Source of the DNA: Cliona cf. orientalis | Lineage: Eukaryota; Porifera; Demospongiae; Clionaida; Clionaidae | Assembly (NCBI GenBank): GCA_963930775.1 | Contig: OZ005691.1 | Location: forward strand, 3,410,001 to 3,474,000 | Direction of reading: 5' to 3' | Length of the DNA stretch: 64,000 nt | Shown: positions 35,603 through 47,798 of the stretch, one piece after another | How the letters are laid out: each line of letters starts with the position of its first letter | Numbering within the stretch: position 1 is the first letter of the stretch | Translations under genes and position numbers: made by a program | The notes under the pieces: generated by a model | Told to the model about the DNA's origin: nothing | Databases searched by the model: none | The model's input: the letters and a program-made list of their open reading frames with translations, nothing else

Positions 35603-35885
35603 TGAGAGCATTCAGCAACCTGGGGTACATAAACTTTTCAGCATAATGCATAGATGACGATATGAGTGCAGTAATGATTGCGAGCAGCAGAATAATGTCA
35701 ACAGTGTTATTCCTCTTGCTCTTGTATGGTTGGAACTTAGCTACGAGAGCTAAAGCGAAAATAAACACGAGTGCAGAAGCTGGAAGATAGAGAGTGTAAT
35801 TAAACACAGATGCCATTAGAAGATTTAGAAATCTCACTTATGCATCTATAAAATGGCTTCCAAATCCAAACAATAAAAGCAAAAT
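35603..35885 (-). pseudogene. Family fragment 12, a short piece with a deletion
   Basis: This begins in the last third of the gene (MHYAEKFMYPRLLNA segment), runs back to about RFLNLLMASVFNY, then jumps near 35838 to the WKPF..C segment and ends at GCAAAATT/GTGACATATAG. That last junction is identical to the one at 47601. The two pieces therefore come from one already truncated ancestor. Confidence 0.8.
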
Positions 35886-37441
35886 TGTGACATATAGATA
35901 ATTAATGCATGAGTATCTACTTGCCACAGTGTAGTTTTACCCTCTTTGGTCATAATGGAGGTTGAATAGCTGGAATAAGCATGCATCAATATCTACATGC
36001 ATGATACAATACAAGGGTGGATTTATGTTACCGTCAATGACAACATGTATGGTAGTACAATGTCATGTACTATTAATAATATTATGTATCTCACAGTGAA
36101 AGCCAGCAATGTGCATGCATCACAAATTTCCGAAGCATAATAATATTATTTTGATGATTATACCCCTGCATGTGTGGGCATAATGCATTCAAGGAAGCTA
36201 CTAGTACAGGCAGTGACGTGGCTATAGTCTTCCAACTCTCTTAAAGATATGAATGTTCTCAGCAATGAGATCACAAACACAGGTCTCACCGATATTAGCT
36301 GATATTTTCTCTGTACTAGAGCTAACAGAAAAAAAAACACAACTTTTGAAGGAGGGGAAGGTGTTCACCTCTGGACTCCATGATAAACAAAGGAAGTGTG
36401 CTATACAACCAATAACTATTATATGCATGACGCTAACTCCAAACCTGACATATTATGCACAAACAGATAGCTATATACTCGAACCTAGTTATCTTTTAAA
36501 CAAATTAAGTTATTCAAGTTTAGCGACACCATTTTCAAACAGTAATTTGGCCGCCTACTCAGGCTAAAAATCAAACCCTACAGTATACAGTGATATTCAC
36601 AACCTATAGCCACCACCCCGCATGACAAGCGAATCACACAATGTTTAATCTAACCATGATCCATCTAGTCTAAAATATTATGTCCAAAAACCAAGTGAAA
36701 TTCCAGTCACTCAAGGAGATATCCTAGCTTCTAAACAATCTATCAAATTCACCCTCGTCTACAAAAATTAATATTGACAAATATACCCCATCCCAACTGT
36801 GGATCTCAACCCCTATCCCAGAAATACACAATCATTGAATTATCGAAACCTATCAATCCCTATCCCCCAAAACATACACCGAACTACCGAAACCTAACTA
36901 CCAATCACACATGCATACCAACACATTCAACAGGATCCCCCACAATTATAATATTATAATACAGTCATCGTACTCAAATTCATTAACCCTTAGCCATGCT
37001 TGATAGTGCAACCTTGCCATATACACAGTATTAGTATCATAGCGAAAACAAAAAGGATACTGAAAACATACACTCACATAAACAAATCTCAAGAGAAATG
37101 ATGCCAACAACCGATCCAATACAGCTTCTTGAACCAGAAATTTGGATGCTCAGACAGATGCCACAGCGCAAGTGATCCCACCCACCATTGATTTAATTAG
37201 TTCCTTATTGTGCATCTCTTGATGATAATCATAAGTGATACATGTACCATGTATTTTGTACTAGAAAAGTAGCATAGGCGCTTGCATCTATAAATACTAA
37301 ATCATTAATTATCACTAATAAACACGTTGCCACAACTAAGATGCTTAAGCACAAAATTGTTCAAAGCACATCTTGTCATTATTCTGGGATAGCATAATGT
37401 GTGATATGTTTATGTATCAACTGTATGAGAGTTACAGTTGA
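35886..37441. other. Array spacer between fragment 12 and copy 13
   Basis: Leader-exon block near 35935, GATATTAGCTGATATTTTCTC block near 36293, CCTCTGGACTCCATG block near 36370, and the usual 3' flank. Bases 35886-36440 match 47602-47795 plus 49137-49650, which shows a segmental duplication and gives the empty site for the 47.8-49.1 kb insertion. No gene. Confidence 0.72.
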
Positions 37442-39151
37442 TCAGTACTCATTTAAGAGAGGTCTATCTTCTTCATTCACTGCACTCAACTTGATTTTGG
37501 TCAATAGGAGTAGTTTACATTTCTTGCAGCACTGTATAATCTTAGGGAAAACACAAGCCAGGATGAGGAACACTTGGTAGCCAAAGACAATCAAGATAGA
37601 TATCATTACAATTATCCCATTTGATAACTTTGAGTACATAAACGCTTCAACATAATGCATACTTGACGATATGAATGCAACAATAACTGCAAGCAGTAGG
37701 ATAATGTCAACAGTGTTATTCCTCTTGTGCTTGTATGGCTGGAACTTAGCTATGAGAGCTAAAGCGAAAACAAAAACTAGTGCAGCAGTGGAAAGGTAGA
37801 GAGTGTAGTCGAATACGGATGACATTAGAAGATTTAGGAATCTCACTGCCAGGTAGAGTGTGGCAAAGTGGCGATAATCATGTGTAGTGTCCTCATAGCA
37901 GCCGTGAAATGAATCCATGTAAATTTGAAGTACTAGCCTACAGTTTTGACTAAAGCAAAAATCAAGAAGTCTTTGAAAACATTTGAAGGGATAGAGAGCT
38001 AACAGTGCCATGGGAAATACATTAAACAATAGTAGCATAATCAGTGCTAGCACTAGGATAGGAATATAGCCCTTCGAAGTAATATCCATTCTACCATCGT
38101 AATACCAGTATGCCTTGAGTATGTGGTGGCCATGCATATCATAGAGTTGTGAGGGTCTCAGGAGTTCAAAAGATGTATTGAGAATTTTGACATAGGATAA
38201 GACAATAAAGGTGGCAAAAGCATGGACAAGGTAGCTTCGAATGTTCCATTGTCTCCGAAAGACAGCTAAGCATCTGTGAAATGGCTTCCAAAGCCAAACA
38301 ACAAAGGCAAAATTATCATGCAGCTTGACCAAGATGAAGGTGAGTAGTATGAGGAATAATGGATAGATGGCAATAGCATACTCAAGCAAGAGTATTTGTT
38401 GGTAGTTCAAGTCAGGATGAATACAGACATATCCATACCAGCTCCGAAAGAAATCAAGATTCCAAATGGTAAAAGTTGCAATGATGAGCTGGAATGAAAA
38501 TTGAGAAAAATGGCTAACATGATAAGGATCATTCATCAGATTATGAGAATAATTGTTTCGAATCACTGGTGGACTTGTACCAATTTGACTGACCATGACG
38601 AAAGCATTAAGTGTTGAGGAAGTGACTGATATCCTGAACATAATTATTATGATATAAAAAATTGTTAGTGGAAGAAAAGCTGCAACTATGAACTTAATCC
38701 ATCCGTTGTTGTAATTGTTGCATTTGACACAGCCAAGGTAATATGAATAGCCAGGGAGGGTGTAGTTTTCTGCACATTCTCCACAAAGCTGACCCTTTCG
38801 ATTGTAAAATGAGCACAAGCTGCTGTCTTCATAGATTTGGGACATGCTAAAGGTCCTAGATAGCAATTGTGAGTCACCATAGGGACAGGTACCAAGGAGT
38901 GTGGTATTTACACCATTATCATTGTTTAGCATGAAGCAAAAGAATTTCATAATGAGTTGTATGGTTAACGTTTTTGGGTTGCAGATAATTACCTCTTTGA
39001 GATCATCTCCACAGATACATTCTTTGCCAGAAGGGCTTGGATATGTCCATACAGGACAGGAATAAAGATCTTCAGAACTATCTGCACACATTACAGTAAG
39101 CTTGTTAATTATTAGAAAGAAACTGACCAGAAAATGCACCAAACTTGGCAT
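37442..39151 (-). CDS. Multi-pass membrane protein of the array, copy at 37.4-39.2 kb (intact, 569 aa)
   Basis: This is a continuous frame from MPSLVHFL to NEEDRPLLNEY. It is slightly longer than the other intact copies because of small in-frame additions in the signal peptide (FLIINKLTVMCA) and before the first Cys pair (SSEDLYSCPVW). The ectodomain has CPVW, CICGD, CN, CF, CPYG, CSFYNR, CGEC and CVKC in order. Ectodomain residues differ most from copies 3 and 9 at the LKEVIICNPKTLT and GDSQLLSRTFS segments and in the loop SHNLMNDPYHVSHFSQFSFQ. A 2.4-kb transposon sits only 40 bp upstream of the ATG and separates the ORF from its usual distal upstream region. Expression may therefore be altered. 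Function is unknown. Confidence 0.9.
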   Translation of the reverse strand: MPSLVHFLVSFFLIINKLTVMCADSSEDLYSCPVWTYPSPSGKECICGDDLKEVIICNPKTLTIQLIMKFFCFMLNNDNGVNTTLLGTCPYGDSQLLSRTFSMSQIYEDSSLCSFYNRKGQLCGECAENYTLPGYSYYLGCVKCNNYNNGWIKFIVAAFLPLTIFYIIIIMFRISVTSSTLNAFVMVSQIGTSPPVIRNNYSHNLMNDPYHVSHFSQFSFQLIIATFTIWNLDFFRSWYGYVCIHPDLNYQQILLLEYAIAIYPLFLILLTFILVKLHDNFAFVVWLWKPFHRCLAVFRRQWNIRSYLVHAFATFIVLSYVKILNTSFELLRPSQLYDMHGHHILKAYWYYDGRMDITSKGYIPILVLALIMLLLFNVFPMALLALYPFKCFQRLLDFCFSQNCRLVLQIYMDSFHGCYEDTTHDYRHFATLYLAVRFLNLLMSSVFDYTLYLSTAALVFVFALALIAKFQPYKHKRNNTVDIILLLAVIVAFISSSMHYVEAFMYSKLSNGIIVMISILIVFGYQVFLILACVFPKIIQCCKKCKLLLLTKIKLSAVNEEDRPLLNEY

Positions 39152-39191
39152 GATGGTTTGCCGGGTGCCAAACTCTACTGTAATGCACCTA

Positions 39192-40055
39192 CACTGTTAA
39201 AAATAGGGTGTTGTAGTAACACCCCATGCATACGAAAAAGGTGGTGGGGTGCTGTTGCAACACCCCATGCATGAGAGGGGTGCTGACAGTACACCATCAA
39301 GGGGTGCTGGACATCAGTTTGTGCGATAGGGGTGGGGCTACCACTCGATTACGTCATCTAAAATAGCGCGCGCATGCGCATTATTTGAGCAGCTGCTTTT
39401 CTGGTTTGAAAATTTCACAAGTCTCTCTTGCGTTGTCGACTGTCATGGCCATCATGGCCATCTCAGATGAGCTGGGTGTCTCTTCAACAGTTACAGTAAG
39501 TGAAGTGAGTGAAGTAAGTACTTAGTAGCATCAGCATAAGTTAGGTAGGTGCCTTTTAGTACACTCTTGCATGAAGTTTAAATACTCGAGTGTGTTCACT
39601 GTAATAAAAGCCTGTAAGCCTTACACATTAGTCTATACTTAATCTAGTTACGTTGCCTATACTCTTTGTGGTCGCTGTACTGACTGTACTAGCTACTTCA
39701 ATCCTAGGCCGTACCTATACACAGTAAGTGTGTACTACATTCTCCAATTAATGCACACCCGCTATTTGTTCTTAATTGTTGGTTCTCTTTGATGCTGTAG
39801 TCACTACACCACTGAGATGGTAAATAGTTTGTGTAATAGTTGTAGGCTTCTCACTCGTTTTCTCTCTCCCTCCATCCCACATAAAATAATTACTCCTTAC
39901 TCTGATAATATTATGTCTACTGCATGGTGATCATCTATGTATTTACTCATTGTTGTTACTACAGATGCTGATAATGACTTCACGTGATACTTCACTGTAT
40001 TGGTAAGCTGTTAAGTATCACTGAGTGTTTTTCTATCTCTTCTCTCCCTCCCCCC

Positions 40056-40086
<31 letters not shown>

Positions 40087-40316
40087 ACACAAATTACTCC
40101 TTACTGGCATGCATCACACGTCAAAGGAGCTTGAGGGCATGCTGCTATCTAGCCGAACAAAATTAATATGTCTACTGGCAGTCATCTATGTATTTACTCA
40201 TAGTTGTTGTCGTCATTTTATATTTTTCCACTACAGCTGCTGCTGACTAGTAATGACTTCACATGATAGCTATTTCACTTCACCGTATTGGTAAGCTGCG
40301 TACAGTATTTCTCTAT

Positions 40317-40362
<46 letters not shown>

Positions 40363-41606
40363 TTCTCTATATCTCTCTGCCATGTGTCATTGTCATTATT
40401 ATGCACAGAATTATTTGTGGATCAAATCAAGTTCTCTCGATACTAGCAGACCGATGTTTCTCTTGGAGTCCCTTCTCTGTCACTCACATCTAATTGGTAA
40501 GCACCCAATGCAAATAGGGTATTCCCATTGTCTAAACAAGCCCAACAATGTGGTGAGACTGGCTTTCACACACTACAAGGTCCAAATTACACATGCAGCT
40601 ACTTAGTGGTTTACACTAGTACAATCATGGTACTGTGGAGCTTAGCCCATGATGTCAGATGCAGTGCATGTACCACCTTGAACACATGGTACTATCACTA
40701 CTATGCGATATTGATGTCTTAAGTATCGGCTTCCCCCCCCCCCCCCCCCCCCCCCCCCCCCGAATAAGGTGCACCACTCAGGGGTGCTTACTGCGGTATT
40801 TTTATACACTCTATTTCTCTCTTTCTGATCACAGATGCAAGGCTACGATATGATGGCTACCTCAAGCTGCTTCGATCATCACATAGGTAAGCAACTGATT
40901 ACAATAGCTAAAATTAATAATTATGGAGGTATTAAGCATGACGTCACACTGACCTTTAACCCGGCCAGCTGTCTGTATACAACATTAATATGAGAAAATG
41001 CCCAGATTATGATCCAAATGGCGTACATCCTCATCCTTGCTTCGCTTGATAGTAGCTCTGATTTGCCCCCAGTTGGTGCGGCTCAGTATGACAGGGGCTA
41101 TCATTACCATGGACATGCCCACAATCTTAATTACTTCTGTGCGACCCCTCTGTTCCTTTCCTCACCCCTTCCTCTCACTAATGCATGAACATGACATTGT
41201 ACATTAATTATGTCTCTGCCATTACTGCCTTTCTTTCTTCTTTGGTGTTGATCACCATCAATCTTTTTCTAGAGACATACTGTGACTCAAGTTTCTGTTC
41301 TGATTTTGGAGAAAGACAGTATTGTACTACCTAGCTTTTGAATCTATGTCAATTTACCTGATACAGCATTACATTGCTATAAATTTTGTATGCAAAGAAT
41401 ATTGATTTTGTGCACAAAGCTGTATACCCCCTTGGCTGGACTGATGGGTGCATGCACCACTCCCTAGTTAGTGCTACTATAACACCTTTATTAGCACCCC
41501 AAGGGTGTCACAACTACACCTTTAGTAACACCCAAAGGGTGTCATTTTTAAACATTAGCTGGAGCACCCCAAAAGGTGTTACTATAGCACCCAATTTTTA
41601 ACAGTG
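39192..41606. mobile_element. CACTG...CAGTG element with TA duplication (2.4 kb)
   Basis: The ends are CACTGTTAAAAATAGGGTG and its inverse (18 of 19 positions), flanked by TA (39190-39191, 41607-41608). The undisturbed site CCTAGCTATAGC is seen in paralogous upstream regions. Subterminal palindromes (GGGTGTTGTAGTAACACCC, GGGGTGCTGTTGCAACACCC) repeat inside the left end, and GGGTGTCA/GGTGTTACT blocks do so inside the right end. This layout is reminiscent of CACTA/Mirage-type (CMC) elements. No transposase gene is present. The interior has exon-like cassettes, C runs (40050-40072, 40733-40761), CA repeats (40073-40091) and CT repeats (40322-40362). Confidence 0.85.
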
Positions 41607-41608
41607 TA

Positions 41609-43546
41609 GCTATAGCTATAGTACTATTATAATACTGCTTGAAGCTATAACTAATGCTCTTATTATATATTAATAATAGCTTCAGTTTGTAATAGCATTG
41701 TTGACTAGCTATTACACTTGACATGTACAAATCATTGATTCATACTTGTTTGTAATAAATATTATATACTTATACTAGATAAGTAGAGATCCCTTGCATT
41801 CAAACTAGAGATTTGTGACATATAGATAGTGCATGAATATCAACTGTGTAGTTTTACCTTCTTTGGTCAAAATGGAGCTTGAATACATAGCTGAAATAAG
41901 CATGCATCGATATCTACATGATATGTCAATACAAGGGTGGACTTATGTTACAATGACATTGTGTAATACAATGTCATGTACTATATTATGTATCAGATTC
42001 TAACAGTGAATTATAATATTTTGATGATTATACCCCTGCATGTGTGGGCATTGAAAACAATCACTCTTAGTGGTCTCTGTCAGAGAAAATATTTGATTGA
42101 AATAGAAATACAGTGTCTACATGATACCAAGACTAAGCATGTGTAATACAGACAGTCATGTTTAACTTAAGGCCATGCGGGGCACTTGAATACATTTGCC
42201 CCATGGCATGTAGCTATTGCATTCATGGAAGCTACCATATAGTACAGGCAGTGACGTACTTAGCTCAGTACCCACTGGCCAGTCTTCCCACTGTCTCAAA
42301 GAAATAAATGTTCGTTCTTGGCAATAAATCTTGGGAGATCACAAACACGGGTCTCACCGATATTAGCTGATGATTTCCCTGCAGCTAACAGGAAAAAACA
42401 CAACTTTTTAGGGAGTGGAAGGTGGTCACCTCTGGACTCTGTGATGAACAAAGAAAGTGTACCATACAACCTATAATTATTAAATGACGCTAACTCCAAA
42501 CCTAAAATTATAATACTATAGTATGCACGAACAGATATCCGAACATAGTTACCTTAATAATATAAACTATTCAAGGTTTAGAGACACGTACCATTTACAA
42601 ACAGCAATTCGGCCGCCTACTCAGGCTGAAAATCAAACCCTACAGAATACAGTGATATTCACAACCTAACCACCACCCCACATGACATCAAGCGATTCAT
42701 ACAATATCTAATTATGATCCCCCTAGTCAAAAATATATTATGTCCAAAAACCAAGTGAAATTCCAGTCACTGATTCAGAAAGAGATCTCCGTCTAAATAA
42801 TCCAACATCAAATTCACCCACATTTGACAAATAATATACCCCATCCCAACCACATACTGACCGTAGACCTCAACCCCTATCCCAGAAATACACATTGAAC
42901 TACCGAAACTTGTCAACTCCTATCCCCAAAAACGTACACCGAACTACCGAAACCTAACTACCAATCACACATGTATGCCAATACAATTGAATCCCCCATA
43001 ATTTAACACTCATCTCTTAAAACTGACACAACCAAAGTTGAGGGCTCATAATATTTAAATTCAATCAAATTCATTAACCCTTATATCCACGCTTGATAGT
43101 GCAACGACCCTCAACCTTGCCATATACACAGTATTAATATCATAGCAATAATGATACTGAAAACATACGCTCACATAAACAAATCCTAAGAGAAATGATG
43201 CCAACAACCAATCCAATACAGCTTCTTGAACTTGGATGGCAAGACAGACGAGACTGTGCGAGTGATCCCCACCCACCACTGATTTTAATAATTAAGAAGT
43301 TTATTATTGTGCATCTCTTGATGAAATCGATAGTACTAAGTCATACATGTATCATGTATTTTGTACTAGAAAAGTAGCATATAAAAAATTATGCATCTAA
43401 CTATAAAATAATTATCATTAATTTTCACTAATAAACATGTTGTCATAACTAGCATGCTAGAGTACAAAATTGTTCATATCATTATTCTGGGATAACATAA
43501 TAATGTGATATGTATATGTATCAACTATATTGGAGTTGTAGTTTAA
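41609..43546. other. Array spacer between the 2.4-kb element and copy 13
   Basis: This continues the upstream region of the 37.4-39.2 kb gene (CTATAGCTATAG, TGCTTGAAGC). The leader block is near 41860, but there the ATG is changed to TTG. Then come the GATATTAGCTGATGATTTCCC block (42359), CCTCTGGACTCTGTG (42430) and the 3' flank of the next copy. No gene. Confidence 0.72.
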
Positions 43547-45246
43547 TCAGTACTCATTTAAGAGAGGTCTATCTTCTTCATTCACTTCACTCATCTTGAT
43601 TTTGGTAAATAGGAGTGTTTTACATTTCTTGAAGCGCTGTATAGCCTTAGGGAAAACACAAGCCAGGATAAGGAACACCAGGTAGCCAAGAACAATCAAG
43701 ACAGATATGGCTACAATGACTTCATTCGCCAAGTTGGGGTACATAAAGTTTTCAGCATAATGCATAGTTGGCGATATAAATGCACTAATAATTGTGAGTA
43801 GCATGATGATGTCAACAATGTTGTCTCTCTTTTTCTTGTATGGCTGGAACGTAGCTACAAGTGCTAAAGTAAAAACAAACACGAGTGTAGCAGCTGGAAG
43901 ATAGAGGATATAGTTAAACACAGATGCCATTAGAAGATTCAGGAATCTCACAGCCAGGTAGAGTGTAGCAAAGTGGCGATAATCATGTGTAGTGTCCTCA
44001 TAGCAGCCGTGAAATGAATCCATGTAAATTTGAAGCACTAGCCTGCTTTTTTGACTTAAGCAAAAATTAAGAACTCTTTGAAAACATTTGAAGGGATAAA
44101 GAGCTAACAGAACCAAGGGGAATACATTAAAGAACAGTAACATAAACAGTGCTAGCAATAGGATCGGAATATAGCTCTTCGAAGTCATATCTACTCTACC
44201 ATCATAATACCAGTATACCTTGAGTATGTGGTTGCCATGCACATCATAGAGTTGTGAGAATCTTAGAAGTTCAAAAGATATATTAAGAATTTTCACGTAT
44301 GATAAGACAATAAAGGTGGCAAAAGCATGGACAAGGTAGTTTTGAATGTTCCATTGTCTCCGAAAGACAGCTAAGCATCTGTGAAATGGCTTCCAAAGCC
44401 AAACAACAAAGGCAAAATTATCATGCAGCTTGACCAAGATGAAGGTGAGTAGTATGAGGAATAATGGATAGATGGCAATAGCATACTCAAGCAAGAGTAT
44501 TTGCTGATAGCTTAAGTCGGGACGAATACAAATATATCCATACCAGCTTCGAAAGAAATCAAGGTTCCAAATGGTGAAAATTGTAATGGCAAACTGGTAT
44601 ATAAATTGTGAAAAATAGCTAACATGATAAGGACCACTCACCAGATTACGGGAATAACTATTTCGAATCACTAGTGGACTTGCAGCAATTTGACTGACCA
44701 TGACGAAAGCATTAAGTGTTGAGGAAGTAACCGATATCCTGAACATAATCACTAGAATATAAAAAATTGTAGTGGAAGAAAAGCAGCAACTATGAACTTA
44801 ATCCATCCGTTGTTGTAATTGTTGCATTTGACACAGCCAAGGTAATATGAATAGCCAGGGAGGGTATAATTTTCTGCACATTCTCCACAAAGCTGTCCCA
44901 TTCGATTATAAAATGGACACAATCTGCTGTCCTCATAGATATGAGACACGCTATAGTTCCTAGGTAGTCTCACTGAGTCACCATAGGGACAGGTACCAAG
45001 GAGTGTGGTATTCACACCATTATCATTGTTTAGCATGAAGCAAAAGAGTTTTACAGTGAGTTGTACAGCTAATGTTTCTGGGTTGCAGATAATTGTATTA
45101 AAGAGACTATTTCCACAGATACATTCATTGCCAGAAGTGCTTGGATATGTCCATATAGGACAACTAGACAGGTCTGAGCTGTCTGCATACATAGTAAGCA
45201 TGTTAATTAGAAAGAAACTGACCAGAAAATACTCCAAACGTAGCAT
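43547..45246 (-). pseudogene. Family copy 13, complete except for a 1-nt deletion
   Basis: ATG at 45246 (MLRLEYFLVSFFL). The frame is open through the whole ectodomain and into the first membrane span. There one A is missing on the coding strand near 44770 (CCACTACAATT for CCACTAACAATT, in the PLTIF segment). The rest of the protein, 401 codons to NEEDRPLLNEY, is open in the shifted frame. One ectodomain Cys (MCADSS in others) is Tyr. It is the near-twin of copy 3 in both coding and upstream sequence. This is a recent null allele or a sequencing error. Confidence 0.87.
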
Positions 45247-45369
45247 GATGGTTTGCCGGGTGCCAAACTCTACTGTGACACTCCTAGCTATAGCTATAGC
45301 ACTAATATACTTGAAGCTATACAATACTCTAATTATATTATAATATAAAGCTTCCAGCATTATTGACTA
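45247..45369 (-). promoter_or_regulatory. Proximal 5' region of copy 13
   Basis: GTTTGGCACCCGGCAAACC precedes the ATG on the minus strand, with CTATAGCTATAG farther out. In this copy the frame upstream of the ATG stays open and in phase (VEFGTRQTI-M), so a spliced N-terminal extension would be possible. Confidence 0.4.
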
Positions 45370-45736
45370 CAAGGGCGGAGAACAGGTAGCAAAAGTGGGG
45401 GGGCTCAGACCTTTGACTCTGTACTGTGACAACAGTTAGGCTGTGGGCATATGCCCACAGCCCATCTAGGGGGGTCTGTGGGCATGCTCCCTCAGAAAAT
45501 TTTGGAAATTTCGACTCTCTGAGAGTGTTTCTGATGCATTCTGGTAGCAGTTTTGGGAGTGTGTTAGTAGCAATTTTTATTCGAGCACTCTTTTGCAAGC
45601 ATCTAGAACTATGACAGAACTATGTTGCTATAATTTTATAGTATGGGTATGTGATAAAATGGGGGGGCTCAGCCCCCCTTGTTTCTAAAGTGGGGGGGCT
45701 GAAGCCCCCTCTGCCCCCCCTATTTCTCCGCCCCTG
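45370..45736. mobile_element. hAT-like MITE with 5-bp target duplication (367 bp)
   Basis: The ends are CAAGGGCGGAGAA and inverse TTCTCCGCCCCTG, close to the classic hAT end CAGGGGCGGA. GACTA flanks both sides (45365-45369, 45737-45741). The empty site is at about 10510 (ATTGACTATTAATTATAC). G7 and C7 runs with GGGGGGGCTCAGCCCCCC make internal hairpins. No coding capacity. Confidence 0.82.
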
Positions 45737-45741
45737 GACTA

Positions 45742-46759
45742 TAATAATTATATTTGACACGTACAGATTATTGATTCATACAAAAACAGTATACACACAC
45801 CCCTTGCATTTAAACCAGAGATTTGTGACATATAGACAGTATCAACTTGCCGTAGTTTAGTTTTACCTTCTTTGGTCACAATGGAGCTTTGAACTTGAAA
45901 AGCTGGAATAAGTATGCATCGATATCTACATGATATGTTTAGTATAGTAAAAAGGTGGACTTAATTATGTCACAATGACAATGTGTATACTATTATGATA
46001 GTATTATATTACTCACAGTGAAAGCCAGCAATGCATGTGCATGCACCGCAAATTTCTGTTAGCATGTATATTATTATTCTGATGATTATATACTCCTGCA
46101 TGCGTGGGCATTGCAAACTATCACTCCTACTATAGTGATTTCTGTCAGTTTTTCTATCAACTTGAGGAATTATAGCTTAATAGAAATACAGTAGCTACAT
46201 GATAATAATATAGTATATATACCAAGGCATAATACTGTCATATAATTATTATAGCCATGCTGGGCACTAGCTTGAACACAACACACACAATACACTAATT
46301 TTTCATGGAAGCTACTATACTAATCCCTTGATTGAAATATCATAGTTACTGTACATGTGCATGCGGGTGCCTACCGCTTTCCTGGGTACTAGTTACCTCA
46401 CTATTGTTGCAGTACTGGCCATGGTACAATCATGGGTTTATTTGTTTGACTCTACCAGTCAACGGTAAATTTAATTATCCGCAACATTGATGATTGCACT
46501 AAGCGATAATAATATTATGTGTACCGGCATAATTATTATATGCATTGTACTAGAAAATTACACGTCATAAAATGTTACAGTGATGATTCAGCTAACTTTA
46601 TAGCTTTTCACTAATAAATATGTTGCTACAAAACTATAAAGGCTTAGCGTAGGTATAACTATAATGTATGCTTCGGATCATCAGTATCATGTTTATGTGT
46701 GAACTCTAGGAGTTGTAATCAGTAGACTCAGTAGACTCATGATTCTTAGCTAGTATCTC
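45742..46759. other. Array spacer upstream of copy 13 and 3' flank of the next fragment
   Basis: Leader-exon block near 45873 with donor GTAAAA; GAAAGCCAGCAATGCATGTGC block near 46020; CTACCGCTTTCCTGGGTACT near 46370. Matches the copy 1 and copy 5 upstream spacers. No gene. Confidence 0.7.
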
Positions 46760-47601
46760 CGTCATTCACTTCATACATCATCTTGATTAAGAGTATTAAC
46801 ACTTCTTGCAGCACTGTATAGCCATAGGGAAAACACAAGCCAGGATAAGGAACACCAGGTAGCCAAGAACAATCAAAACAAAATTATAATATGGCTACAA
46901 TGAGAGCATTCAGCAACCTGGGGTACATAAACTTTTCAGCATAATGTATAGATGACGATATGAGTGCAGTAATGATTGTGAGCAGTAGGATAATGTCAAC
47001 AGTGTTATTCCTCTTGTTCTTGTATGGCTGGAACTTATCTATGAGAGCTAAAGCAAAAACAAACACAAGTGCAGCAGCTGGAAGATAGAGAGTGTAGTTA
47101 AATACAGATGCCATTAGAAGATTTAGGAATCTCACTGCCACGTAGAGTGTGGCAAAATGGCGATAATCATGTGCAGTGTCCTCATAGCAGCCGTGAAATG
47201 AATCCATGTAAATTTGAACCACTAGCCTGCTTTTTTGAATTAAGCAAAGATCGAGAAGTCTTTGAAAATGTTTGAAGGGATAGAGAGTTAATAGAACCAA
47301 GGGAAATACATTAAACAACAGTAGCATAAACAGTGCTTGCAGTGGGATCGGAATATAGCTCTTCGAAGCCATATCCACCCTACCATCGTAATGCCAGTAT
47401 GCCTTGAGTATGTGGTTTCTATGCACATTATAGAGTTGTGAGGGTCTCAAGAGGTCAAAAGATGTATCGAGAATTTTGACATAATATTATGATAGGACAA
47501 TAAAGCATGTAGCTACAAGGTAGCTTCGAATGTTCCATTGTCTTCGAAAGACAAAAATAATTAGCTAATGGCTTCCAAAGCCAAACAACAAAGGCAAAAT
47601 T
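46760..47601 (-). pseudogene. Family fragment 14, C-terminal half with 5' deletion
   Basis: 188 codons are open from MRPSQLY to the MHYAEKFMYPRLLNA region. Insertions near 46885 and loss of the tail end then break it. Toward the 5' side, small deletions remove part of the RCLAVFRRQWN region, and at 47601 the coding sequence stops at GCAAAATT and jumps to upstream spacer (GTGACATATAG). The same breakpoint is found at 35885. Confidence 0.83.
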
Positions 47602-47798
47602 GTGACATATAGATAATGCATGAGTATCAACTTGCCGCAGTGTAGTTTTACCCTCTTTGATCATAATGGAGGTTGAATAGCCGGAATAAGCATGCATCAA
47701 TATCTACATGATATGTGTAAGTGCAATACAAGGGTGGATTTATGTTATACCGTCAATGACAACATGTATGGTAGTACAATGTCATGTACTATTAATAA
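47602..47798. other. Array spacer fragment
   Basis: Leader-exon block near 47650 (ATG intact, AAAGAGG before the donor). Matches 35886-36076. Confidence 0.7.
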
